A stretch of 64,000 bases of DNA, from assembly GCA_023101725.1 (NCBI GenBank), contig JALJCO010001169.1, positions 92,819 to 156,818 on the forward strand, written 5' to 3'. Made by a program: the position numbers and the translations under genes. Below the pieces are notes generated by a model. The model searched no databases and had not been told where the DNA came from. It saw only the letters and a program-made list of their open reading frames with translations. Source of the DNA: Atherinomorus stipes. Taxonomy: Eukaryota > Chordata > Actinopteri > Atheriniformes > Atherinidae. This document shows, piece by piece, positions 21,546-31,700 of this stretch (positions within the stretch are counted from its first letter, which is position 1; each line of letters starts with the position of its first letter).

Positions 21546-22846
21546 AAGATAAAATATTAAGATGCTGAAGCTGTAGAGGTTCAGGTTCATATGTAGAATA
21601 ACAGGGATAAAAGTGATGATGATAGTTATATAATTAAATAATTAAAATATGAAAAGTTGAATGAACAGATTAAGAGAAAAGATTATGAGGAGATGACTGG
21701 AGGTCTGTGGGCCTGAGTGCAGCAATCATTAGGCAACAGGCGGGAAAGGTTACAGTTACAACTGATATTTAAAATCAAAATTTAAAGATAACTATTACCT
21801 TGAAGATCTGATAAAAGATAATAGGTGATATATCATGATGTAAATTTGAATTTTTCTTAATAATATTCTACTTTTGGGAGTATTGCGGATAAGAGTAAAT
21901 ATAAATTGAAATGTAGAAGAAGGGGAGAGGGGAGTGGACTTTTTTGCATGCCCAGTGGTAGCTTCTTTGTCCTTTGCTCAAGTAAATAGTTGGGCGGAAT
22001 GATGGGGGAAGGAAAAGGGGTCCAACGCAAACCCCCATAGACTCCTAAGACTGTGAGAAATAAGATTCTCTGGTCTGATAAGACCAAGATTGAACTTTTT
22101 GGCGTTCATTCTAAGCGGTATGTGTGGAGAAAACCAGGCACTGCTCATCACCTGCCCAATACGATCCCAACAGTGAAACATGGTGGTGGCAGCATCATAC
22201 TATGGGGGTGTTTTTCAGCTGCAGGGACAGGACGACTGGTTGCCATTGAGAGAAAGGTGAGTACAGAGAGATCCTGGAAGAAAACCTCTTCCAGAGTGCT
22301 CAGGACCTCAGACTGGGCCGAAGGTTCACCTTCCAGTAAGACAATGACCCTCAGCACACAGCTAAAATAACAAAGGAGTGGCTTCAGAACAACTCTGTGA
22401 CCATTCTTGACTGGCCCAGCCAAAGCTCTGACTTAAACCCAATTGAGCATCTCTGGAGAGACCTGAAAATGGCTGTCCACCACCATTCACCATTTAACCT
22501 GACAGAACTGGAGAGGATCTGCAAGGAGGAATGGCAGAAGATCCCCAAATCCAGATGTGAAAAACTTTGCATCATTCCTAAGAAGACTCATGGCTGTACT
22601 AGCTCAAAAGGGTGCTTCTACTTAGTACCGAGCAAAGGGTGTGAATACTTATGACCATTTAATGTTTCAGTTTTTCTTTTAATAAATTTGCAAAAATTTC
22701 CATATTTTTCATTTTTTCTGTCAAGATGGAGTGCTGAGTGAACAATAAAGAGACACAAAATGAACTTTATTTTATTTCGACAAATGGCTGCATTGAAACA
22801 AAGAGTGAAACATTTAAAAGGGTCTGAATACTTTCCATACCAACTG

Positions 22847-24758
22847 TATTTAAACTTCTTTGCTTCATGGTTTCATGGCTGAACAGGCAAAAATATTAAA
22901 GTCATTAAATCATTAAAGCCAACTTTCTCTTAACGTATTTGTGAATCATGAAGGAGCATCTGGAAAGTTGTATGAGGCCATGTGAGATCACTGTGCTCAC
23001 CAGATATGTCTTTGAGATTCATCCAGCTTTCATCATATGGTGTTGGTGAACACACAGACATTCCCATGTGTTAGTACATCTTTACGGAGTGTTTTCTTTT
23101 CTTTTAGCCTCAAAACCATCCAGAAACGCTTTCCTATTTACTCTTTAAGTCTGTGCAACACATCAATTATTCTGGAAAATGTGAACAGAGTTAATAGAAA
23201 TGTGAATTGCGAAGAATTGCGAGAGTGTGTCAAGGTCACGAGATAAGGACAGTTAATGCTCATGAGTGTGTAACAAATACAGACAGTTTTAGAGAACCCC
23301 AAAATTTCATTGCAGGATTTGTAGGTAAATGTTGCATCTCATGACATTAAAGTGCTGCATGTATAATCAGAAACAGATTGCACAAGTTTGGCCTGCATGC
23401 AAGACAAGTGAGAGATAGAGCTTTTAGCCAACAGTGATAGTGGTGTTATGTCTGGTGATAACAGCTGAGAGGCATGGTGGTGGAAGCGACCCTATCACAG
23501 TTTGGGGTTGCATCGCTGTCCTGGAAACTGGGCAGTTTGTCAATGATTCAACCATGAATTATCCCAAAGGGGGTTTAAAAATAATCCCATCTGAACTGAA
23601 ACAAGACCTTTCAGCTCCACAAAGATTGTCAACAAATAAACACCCAAGAGTGAGTTCCAAAAGAGAAATGGAGTGAATCATTATGTGTGTTGTGTGTCAT
23701 TTATACTGAAGAGTGTGATAGTAACTTCAGGGCCAAGACTGTACTGACTTGTTTCTGAGAATATTTTTAATGTATTGATAATCTGTGACTGAAAACTAAC
23801 TTTTTTCATATTTTTTAAGTTAAGTGGCATATAATTAGCAGGAAAACCCCAATTGAACAATCACCTGAGTCAGATGCTTTGCTTTGGTTTTGCTACAGTT
23901 AATTAGACTATTCTCTGTTGATGGATCATAGCAGGTGTGAGGTCCCTGGATGCATCTTTGAATGTAGCAACAGACTATTAAAATGGGAAGGGAAAGGACC
24001 TTATTGTCCACTGGTCAAAAAGACAAGACCAAAGCAGCCAAGTGGCTTTCAGCCTTGTGCATCGAAGCTGAGAGGATGAACAATCCTGGGAGATCCGCTG
24101 CGATTGGGAATGATTGTCATAGTTCAAAGCAAAAGCAAAAGCCGAAGCCAAACCTTAAACAAGGACTTAAAAAGACAGCAGGGGGTGAGTCTGTTGGGCG
24201 GCTGTCATGGTCATTATCCCGGTAGCTCTAACCTCCCCACTCCCTTCACAAAGCACATGCATGAACCAAGCCTTTAAACACATACACACATCTGCAACTA
24301 GCCCACCCAGTCCTCCCCAGGCTTTCAGCTTTTGAAGTTCAATTTCCCAAATACACACAAACGTGCATATCATGCCAAGTTTGCAGCTCAGAGAGATCTG
24401 TTTGTGGATGGAGAAATGAAAAAAGTGGCAAAGGATGGCAAAAGCAGTGTGCTGGATTAAAAGGTGAGAGAAAAGCGCAGAGGCTCTTTAATTCAAGAAA
24501 TCCTTGATCTCCCCCCTCCTTCTTCCTCCTCTGCCGACTGATACTTCATGAAACACACAGACAATGGCTCAGTGGAAGAAGTCACCCCTAATTCTCCTTT
24601 TGATCACCAAGAAGTCTTTGTGTCCACAGGCTCTTTACACATTCTTTCCTTTTTGTGCCAATGCTCTAAGTTGGGAATGATTAGTGTCTGTGGATAAACC
24701 CCTTTCTTTCTTTCTCCCTCTTCGGGGATGCTGCATCTCGGCAAGTCATCTTATCATA
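22847..24758. other. Mostly featureless flank of the CACTA element
   Basis: Apart from the fossil Tc1 fragment at about 23,455-23,590 I see no gene. The 24,700-24,720 (TTTC)n-like stretch and purine/pyrimidine tracts are simple sequence. Confidence 0.55.
23455..23590 (+). pseudogene. Highly decayed Tc1 transposase fragment
   Basis: AERHGGGSDPITVWGCIAV followed by ETGQFVNDSTMN resembles the Tc1 HGGGS-x-x-VWG block and a later DGTMN-type motif. Only about 45 codons can be aligned by eye. Confidence 0.5.
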
Positions 24759-25019
24759 CACTGTAAGACCAAACAGTAAAAGTTTGATAAATAAATTTAG
24801 TTAAATCAACTCAAAGAAAGCTAAAAAGTTGTTTCAACTCTAATGTTGTAAGTTATTTGAGCAAATTTTATATTTCAAGTTAACATTACTTAACCACTTT
24901 GATATATTTCTGGGATAGCACTTAAATAATTTGACAACATGACGTAACGCACGTTCGTACGTGCTCCACCCCACCCCTCCCCTTCACCTAGTTTCAAACG
25001 TGTTCCGCCATGCAGCCTT

Positions 25020-25937
25020 GGCCCGCTTCGTACTCGTTTAGTTTAAAACTTTTGACCAAGTATGGCAGAAATTAAAACTTAAATAGGAATTGTGACCTTT
25101 TCGCCGTACGACTGGCGATTACTTTTGTGAAGGAACGTGTTGTGACACGCAGCAGTTGGTTTTGTGTGTTTGAACCAAAGACTGTATAGGTTTGAACGTG
25201 AACTAACCGTCGCCGCTTTGCTAGCGACAGTTACCGCCAGCATCTACGGTCGCTTTGGAGTGCTTATTTGGTAAGTAATTTATCTTTATTAAGTACTATA
25301 CCATTCTAGTTTTTTTGTGTGTCTTAGCGCCATTTGTATTTACTTATACAGATACGTACGCTGTATTCATTTGAAAAGCCACCGTGATTGGCGCCTGTCG
25401 TCATCAATTAATGCAAAAAGAAGGATTCGGTTGTCAAGTGGGTATACTAGAAATTTGGTCAACACCTGTTAGGTTTGCTGAACCAGTTTTCTATATACTT
25501 CAACGTTCTGTGGCAACGTTAATTATCTTGAATTTGCGCTATTGCGCTTTCATCTCTCTGAACATTTGGGCAGGAGCAAGCACTGTGCAGTGCAACTTGA
25601 CGTTAGTGGTGAGCATTGATAAAAGCGAAAGAAAGCAATGCAGAAGACTAGTTTAGCTTTTGTTGTAAATGCTAAACTGTACAGCCTCATTTTGTTCCAT
25701 GCATGTACAACGCAGTGAGTTTATGCAGACTTGTTTATCAGTTCAAACATGTACGATTAAATCACTTTATTCTAACCATGCAACTCTTATTGTTTTCAGG
25801 CTGAAACTGAAGAAGCTGGCCTGGGTGCAGAGATTTCAGTGTGGTATGTTGATTTCAAACCATTAGTTTCAAGAGGCATAGTGTGCACACACTAAGAGGC
25901 TGAGTGAATGATATAAGTTTTAAAAAAAAAGTCTTAA
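25020..25937 (+). promoter_or_regulatory. 5' leader of the CACTA genes: GC-richer first exon and splice sites
   Basis: After the AT-rich end, 24,940-25,270 is CpG-richer. It ends at a strong donor, TTATTTG|GTAAGTAA (about 25,271). An acceptor TTGTTTTCAG (25,799) opens a small possible exon 25,800-25,842, followed by a GTATGT donor. The next candidate acceptor, ATTTAG at about 25,947, lies inside the ATG-AFRC codons of the transposase frame. The true translation start could therefore be the ATG at 25,938 or be supplied by an upstream exon. No TATA box is assigned. Confidence 0.5.
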
Positions 25938-28640
25938 ATGGCATTTAGGTGCAAACTCTGTTATGCTGTCTTTCATAAAAAGACACTGGTTCTTGAACAC
26001 TATCGTTTACATCATAGCAGTGTTTCATCTGTCAGTCCGTTGCCATGTTTCTACGATGACTGTGTCTGCACATTTCAGTCAATAAATGCTTTAAAAATTC
26101 ACTTAACACGGACTCATACTGAAACAGCTACAGTTGGAGGAAATCAAGAGGAATCTGTGTCATTCAGTTGTCCTCTGTGTGGATTCAAACAGCCATTTAA
26201 TGATAAAACTCTTCTCAGTCATTTAAGGACTCACATTAAACAACATGAGGTGGTGGATTGTCCATTCAAAGATTGCCACTATCGTACAAATGTGTATTCC
26301 TCATTCAATGCCCACAAAAGCAGAAGCCATCCTGATGGTGATGTCTCAGTTTTTAAAAACGAGATCATCTTTACAGAAAGTGACAAGTCCCCATTGCAGG
26401 ATCAACCTGAATCCAATGAAGCTGGTCCATCTCACTGTTCTCCTGAGCTGAGTACTTTTGAATGTGATCCTGTTGATTCTGGCTATGGCTCAGGGAAATT
26501 GCAAGCTCAGTTAAGGAACAACTTGGCTTCTTTGTTCTTGAAAATGCAAAGTGTTCTCCATGTTTCAGAGATGGCTATACAGGAAATGGTTGACAATTTA
26601 GTTGAGATATTCTCTCTCTCAAAGCCTCTTGTTAGAGACACAGTTGTCAGTGTTCTAAGAGAGCATGATCAGTCTATCAGTGATGTTCTGCTTGATGAAG
26701 TAGTAGAAGGTGTCATGAAGACCAATGTATTTCTTAGTGCTACTACAACAGGTGCTGAGCTTTCTACTGCTAAACGACGAAAAACATTTGTGAGAAACAA
26801 CTTCCCTCTTGTAATGCCAGTGCTATATACTGTAGATGCCAGTGGGCACAACATAGCATATGTTCCAATATTACAAATGCTGCAGACATTGTTTCAAAAT
26901 ACTGATCTTCTTGAGAAAATTAAAGAAGTCAAGCCATCACCAGTTGGAATGTACATGTCGCATGAAGATGGTACATACTTCAAAGAAAATGAGTTTCTGT
27001 CTGCAGCAGGAGAGCTAAAGTTGTCTCTGATATTATATGTGGATGACCTTGAGCTTGCGAATCCTTTAGGCACAGCTAGAAAGATCCACAAGCTTTGTGC
27101 AGTGTACTGGTTGCTTGCTAACATACCCAGCCAGTATAGGTCCAGCCTACATGTTATACAGCTTGCTTTACTGTGCAAAGTGTCTGACCTGCAGATGTGT
27201 GGCTATGACAGTGTTCTGTCACCTTTGTTGAAAGATTTGCACACTTTAGAGCAGGATGGCATTTTCATTGAAAGTCTTGGCGAGTGTGTCAGGGGGACTG
27301 TGTTCTGTGTTGCAGCTGATAACTTAGCTGCACATGGTCTTGCTGGCTTTATACAGTCTTTCCGAGGACATTACATGTGCAGGTTCTGTTGCTGCACTTC
27401 AGACCAAATACAGACCACTGAAGTTTCTGAGGGAGAATTCAGCATGAGAACAAAGGTCTCCCATGATCTCCATGTGCAAAATGCTGTGCAAGGGGAAAGT
27501 CTGACCCATGTTGGTGTTAAAGGTGATTGTGCGCTCAGCAAAACACTTCAATATTTTCATCCCATCACTGGTTTTCCACCTGACATACTGCACGACCTGT
27601 TGGAGGGTATTGTGCCTGTGGAGTTGGCTCTTTGCATTAGCAAAATGATACAACTCAAGTATTTCACTCTTGAATATTTGAACACAAAAATCCGCACATT
27701 TCCATACCAGCACTCTGACAGGCTTGATAAACCACAACCAATCCCAAAAACCTTTGCAGCCAAGTTAAGCATTGGTGGAAATGGGCATGAAAACTGCACT
27801 CTGCTCCGGTTGCTGCCTCTAATTATAGGGAATAAAGTCCCTGAAGGAGATGACACATGGGCCATATTGATGGACCTGAAAGAAATTGTGCAGCAAGTGT
27901 TGTCTCCGTGTTTCACAGAGGAATCTATCCAGTACATGCAAACTAAGATAAGTGATCACAGGCAGGCTCTTAAAGTGATGTTTCCAGACTTTAAGCTTCG
28001 ACCTAAGCACCATTACGTGGAACACTACCCAGAACTGACAAAATGCTTTGGTCCTCTTGTCAACCTGTGGACCATGAGGTTTGAAGGAAAACATCGTTTT
28101 TTCAAAAGGGCTATTCAGGATACAAAGAATTTTAAGAACATTTTAAAAACACTGGCTACCAGGCATCAGCATATGATGGCGTATCATCTCAGAGCACCAT
28201 TATTTTTCAGACCTTGCACACAAGCCTCAAGCGTCACTTCTGTACAGGTTGCAACCCTGCCTCAAGTGGCAAAAGACTTCATCATGACCAAAACAGACAG
28301 TCAACACATCTACAGCACACCAAATGTTTCCATAAATGGTACAGAGTATGCAAATGGAATGTTTGTTTCTGCAGGGCAGGCAGGAGGGCTTCCAAAATTC
28401 TGCAGGATTGAGCAGTTGCTGCTTGTAAACAACTCTGTTCTGTTTTTTTGCAGGAACTACGAGTGCTGGTACAGTGAGCATTTACGGTCATTTGAGCTGA
28501 CATCATTAGACAACTTTTCTGTCCATGAGCTGTCGCAACTAAATGATACAGTAAGCCTCACAGCATACACTATTGATGGACATACGTTTTTAACACAGAA
28601 AAGATATATCTTAATAAGAAATCTGGGTGATTTGCATTAA
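25938..28640 (+). CDS. TNP2-like CACTA transposase with four C2H2 zinc fingers
   Basis: A 900-codon frame with no interruption. Four C2H2 fingers occupy the first ~131 residues: C5-C8-H21-H25, C37-C42-H55-H60, C78-C81-H95-H99 and C108-C113-H126-H131. A Ser/Glu-rich linker follows, and then the catalytic region. LYVDDLELANPLG (D369/D370), HPITGFPPDILHDLLEGIVP (D549, D553) and MRFEGKHRFFKR (E716) are my candidates for the DDE/D residues, by position and conservation in the TNP2-like family as I know it. CRFCCCTSD around residue 480 may bind zinc. The protein should bind and cut the element's CACTG ends. It is followed after 110 bases by the PB1-like gene in the same direction. Intactness suggests recent activity or selection, which is inference. 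Confidence 0.85.
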   Translation: MAFRCKLCYAVFHKKTLVLEHYRLHHSSVSSVSPLPCFYDDCVCTFQSINALKIHLTRTHTETATVGGNQEESVSFSCPLCGFKQPFNDKTLLSHLRTHIKQHEVVDCPFKDCHYRTNVYSSFNAHKSRSHPDGDVSVFKNEIIFTESDKSPLQDQPESNEAGPSHCSPELSTFECDPVDSGYGSGKLQAQLRNNLASLFLKMQSVLHVSEMAIQEMVDNLVEIFSLSKPLVRDTVVSVLREHDQSISDVLLDEVVEGVMKTNVFLSATTTGAELSTAKRRKTFVRNNFPLVMPVLYTVDASGHNIAYVPILQMLQTLFQNTDLLEKIKEVKPSPVGMYMSHEDGTYFKENEFLSAAGELKLSLILYVDDLELANPLGTARKIHKLCAVYWLLANIPSQYRSSLHVIQLALLCKVSDLQMCGYDSVLSPLLKDLHTLEQDGIFIESLGECVRGTVFCVAADNLAAHGLAGFIQSFRGHYMCRFCCCTSDQIQTTEVSEGEFSMRTKVSHDLHVQNAVQGESLTHVGVKGDCALSKTLQYFHPITGFPPDILHDLLEGIVPVELALCISKMIQLKYFTLEYLNTKIRTFPYQHSDRLDKPQPIPKTFAAKLSIGGNGHENCTLLRLLPLIIGNKVPEGDDTWAILMDLKEIVQQVLSPCFTEESIQYMQTKISDHRQALKVMFPDFKLRPKHHYVEHYPELTKCFGPLVNLWTMRFEGKHRFFKRAIQDTKNFKNILKTLATRHQHMMAYHLRAPLFFRPCTQASSVTSVQVATLPQVAKDFIMTKTDSQHIYSTPNVSINGTEYANGMFVSAGQAGGLPKFCRIEQLLLVNNSVLFFCRNYECWYSEHLRSFELTSLDNFSVHELSQLNDTVSLTAYTIDGHTFLTQKRYILIRNLGDLH

Positions 28641-28750
28641 TTTAGAAATGGAGACCTAAAGCATCTTGCAACAGTGTGGAGAGAATCAATATTCTCAAAT
28701 CAACCAAAACTCAGTAATGCATTTCTTTGTTTTCTCTGTTTTCTTAGGAA

Positions 28751-31700
28751 ATGGCAGCTCAAAACTTCCTGCTTCATGTCCACATCTCCACAGATATTGT
28801 GAGGAAGATGACTTTATGCTCGCGCCCAGAATCTGTGGATAAGCTAAAAGAAATTATCAAAGAGAAGTTTAAGCTTGACTTTGACTTTGCCTTATCATAT
28901 GAAGATCCAGACTTTAATGGTCAGCTTTGTTCACTTGTAGACATTGAAGAGCTTCCACAGAAAGCTGTACTAAAAGCTGTACGGTCTGAGAGTGATGCCA
29001 GTTCAGTAGCATCAGATGACACGATAATATTGTCCCATGCCATGACTCCAGACAGAATTGAGAAATGGCCTCAGATTTTCCCAATGCCCCGTTTTTCATA
29101 TGAGGTAGAGCTCATACTTGCTGAGGGAAACACTGCTTATGAGAGAACAGGAAAAGCTGTCAAGTTATCTAGGGGGCAAAAGCATGACATCCTTGAAACT
29201 CTGGCAGCTAAAATGCATAGTTTCAAAGCATACCCAAATGATAAGGAAGTTTCAATGGTAGCAGAGGCACTTGTCACTACGCATCCTTGCCTAAAAGAGC
29301 CAGGGTCCCAGACAGGGTGGTATGGGTGGAAAAATAGTCTCAAATTTAAGATGGGAAACTACCGTGCCAAGTTAAGCAGGGCTGGATTTCAAGAGATAGC
29401 TGTAAATTCTGGAAAGAGAAGTCGAAACAATCCAGACAAAGAAGCTCCACATACTGACATCAAAAGACCCAAGAGGGCAGAAGTGAATTTCCTCCCCAAT
29501 TTCCCAAAAGGGGAAGATGCTACCAGCCTTGAGCAGCTGAGACTGCAGATTGTGGATGAAGTCAAGAAGAGTGACAGAAATCATGTTCTTATTGCAAAGT
29601 TAATGCAGACCACCTTTTCGCTGAGACGCAAAGAGATTATCAGCGATGATCTGCCTGTTGCTGAGATCCTGGAACGCTGGCCTGCCCTGCAAATGGAATC
29701 ACAGGTACATTTCTTATTTTTTTTATGTGTACATGTACATACAACATACATTTTCCAAACGTGAATGGCATGAAGTTTGTATCTACAATGGTAAAGTGTG
29801 TAACTACAATAGGGACATATGTTTTGTTACTTGTATCTCCATATTTGTAACTTGAACCCATTTTAAGAAATACACGTACGGATTAATTCTGCAGTACAAG
29901 TAATCAGAAAATACAAGTACAATTAAAGCCGCAAGCGGCGATGAAGGCCCTCGCACCTCTGGCGCCGCTCAGGCCTATGCACCGCGTAGTCAGTGTCATG
30001 TTCTACCAGTGTGCCGAATGTCATGGCGTTTGGTTGATGTGTTAGCTCAAAATGATGATTTGAAGGTTTGTAGGGGGCGCTGTAGAGCCACATTTCAACT
30101 TCAGGAACACGTATCCATGTAATCCTTGTCATGTTCTACCAGTGTGCTGAATTTCATGGTCTTCGGTTGATCTGGTAGGCCTAAATGATCATTAGAAGGT
30201 TTGTAGGGGGCGCTGTAGAGCCACATTAAAAATTCTGGAACATGTGTCCATGTAAATGAGATCAGGTTATGAACATCATCATCTGTGCCAAGTTTGATCG
30301 AGATCTGGCCATCCGTGTCTTATTTACAGGCACTTCCTGTCCGGAGGGGGCGGGACTAAGGTGAAAACCGGAAATGGTCATATAGGTGTGTTCAGCATCT
30401 GACCAGCATCACACGTACCAAGTTTGGTGCAGATATCTGGTTTTATGCCAGAGTTATATGAGAGTCGTGTTTCATGGCGAGAAGGTCACCTTTTAGGCTC
30501 CGCCCCCTCCACACACTTACAGATTTCTTAATGCAGAGCACAACTAGAAATCTCACATGCCTTGTGAACACAAAGAGACCATCGTGATGGCTGTACCATT
30601 AGCGGTCTCTGAGGAGTTAACGCAAATATGTCATCAAGAAATCGTCCGAAAAATGGCACTTTTTTCAAAATGGCCGACTTCCTGTCGTGTTAATCGAAAT
30701 GGTCCAAGAGGGTTTTTTGTAGGTCCTGACATGTTCTACCACTGTGCCAAATTTCATGCTTGTGGGTCATTGTGGTGGGCGGGGCTGATCATTTGAAGAT
30801 TTGTAGGGGGCGCTATTGAGCCATTTTTTAAGATTTCCGAAATATCTCCGCGTGAATGAGTTCAGGGGATGACCATCATCATCTGTAGCAATTTTGGTGA
30901 AGATCGGACCTTTCTTTGTGTCATTTCCATGTACTTCCTGTTTCCATGGCGTTGGGCTGATATTCGCCATGGTTGCGTTTGGCGTATCAACTTGAGTTTT
31001 TTATTGTGGCATCATGGAAGGGTTTGACACGTTTGGAAGCACTTTCAAATCCATCGGCTTCATCAATGAAGTTCTGGACCCCAAGCACTGGAAAGTGACA
31101 CTTCCTGTCCCCAGGGGGCGGGGCTAAGGCGAAAACCGGAAATGGTGATATAGGTGTGTTCAACATCCGGCTGGCATCCTACGAAGCAATTTTGGTGCAG
31201 ATATCTGGTTTTATGCCCGAGTTATATCAGTTTCGTGTTTCATGGCGAGAAGGTCAACTTGAAGGCTCCGCCCCCTCCACACGCTTGCAGATTTCTGAAT
31301 GCAGAGCACAACTAGAAATGTCACATGCCTTCTGAACACAAAAAGACCATCGGGGTGACCGTACCATTTGCGGTTTTTGAGGAGTTAACGCAAATGCGAT
31401 GTGAGTGAAACGCCAAAATGGCCACTTTGACCCAAAATGGCCGACTTCCTGTAGACGTGGCACCACGACGTTAAGAGGCTTTTTTGTCCGCCCCGACATG
31501 TAGAACAAGTGTACCGAGTTTCGTAAAAATCGGTGACATGCAGTTCTGGGGACCTTGCAAAAGGTGGCGCTAGAGCTCACTTTCGCCCGAGCGGTCACGA
31601 AAACGGCAAATTATGAAATTTTTCGATTTTAAATGGGGGGGTAGCCAAAATTTGGTGACTTTTCGAGCATGTTCAGGCCCCCAAAAATGCGATTCATTTG

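Larger units (their letters stand above)
20234..22654 (+). pseudogene. Tc1-like transposase pseudogene, interrupted
   Basis: The N-terminal part is MRTKELSKELRGRIVARHRS (from about 20,237). After frameshifts come FGTTKTLPRPSRTAKLSNRG (second helix-turn-helix) and MARQKPLLSAGHMKACIQF. The frame breaks at about 20,650. It resumes at about 22,050 with [20 protein letters not shown] (first catalytic Asp), [40 protein letters not shown], then [15 protein letters not shown] (second Asp, one stop) and WPSQSSDLNPIEHLWRDLKM (catalytic Glu). The end is near 22,652. Several frameshifts and stops plus the ~1.4 kb interruption make it inactive. Confidence 0.9.
19842..22846 (+). mobile_element. Tc1-like transposon with long terminal inverted repeats
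   Basis: The left end CAGTGGGTACGGAAAGTATT and the reverse complement of the right end CAGTTGGTATGGAAAGTATT are terminal inverted repeats. Homology extends over roughly 150-200 bp (AAGCTTTCACTCTTTGTTTC versus AATGTTTCACTCTTTGTTTC). The right flank is TA; the left flank is CA, probably a mutated TA. The element is interrupted by non-homologous sequence at 20651-22030. Confidence 0.9.

Noticed and set aside
27399..28094. Minus-strand frames of 90-126 codons inside the CACTA transposase
   Set aside because: Shadows of the 900-codon sense frame.
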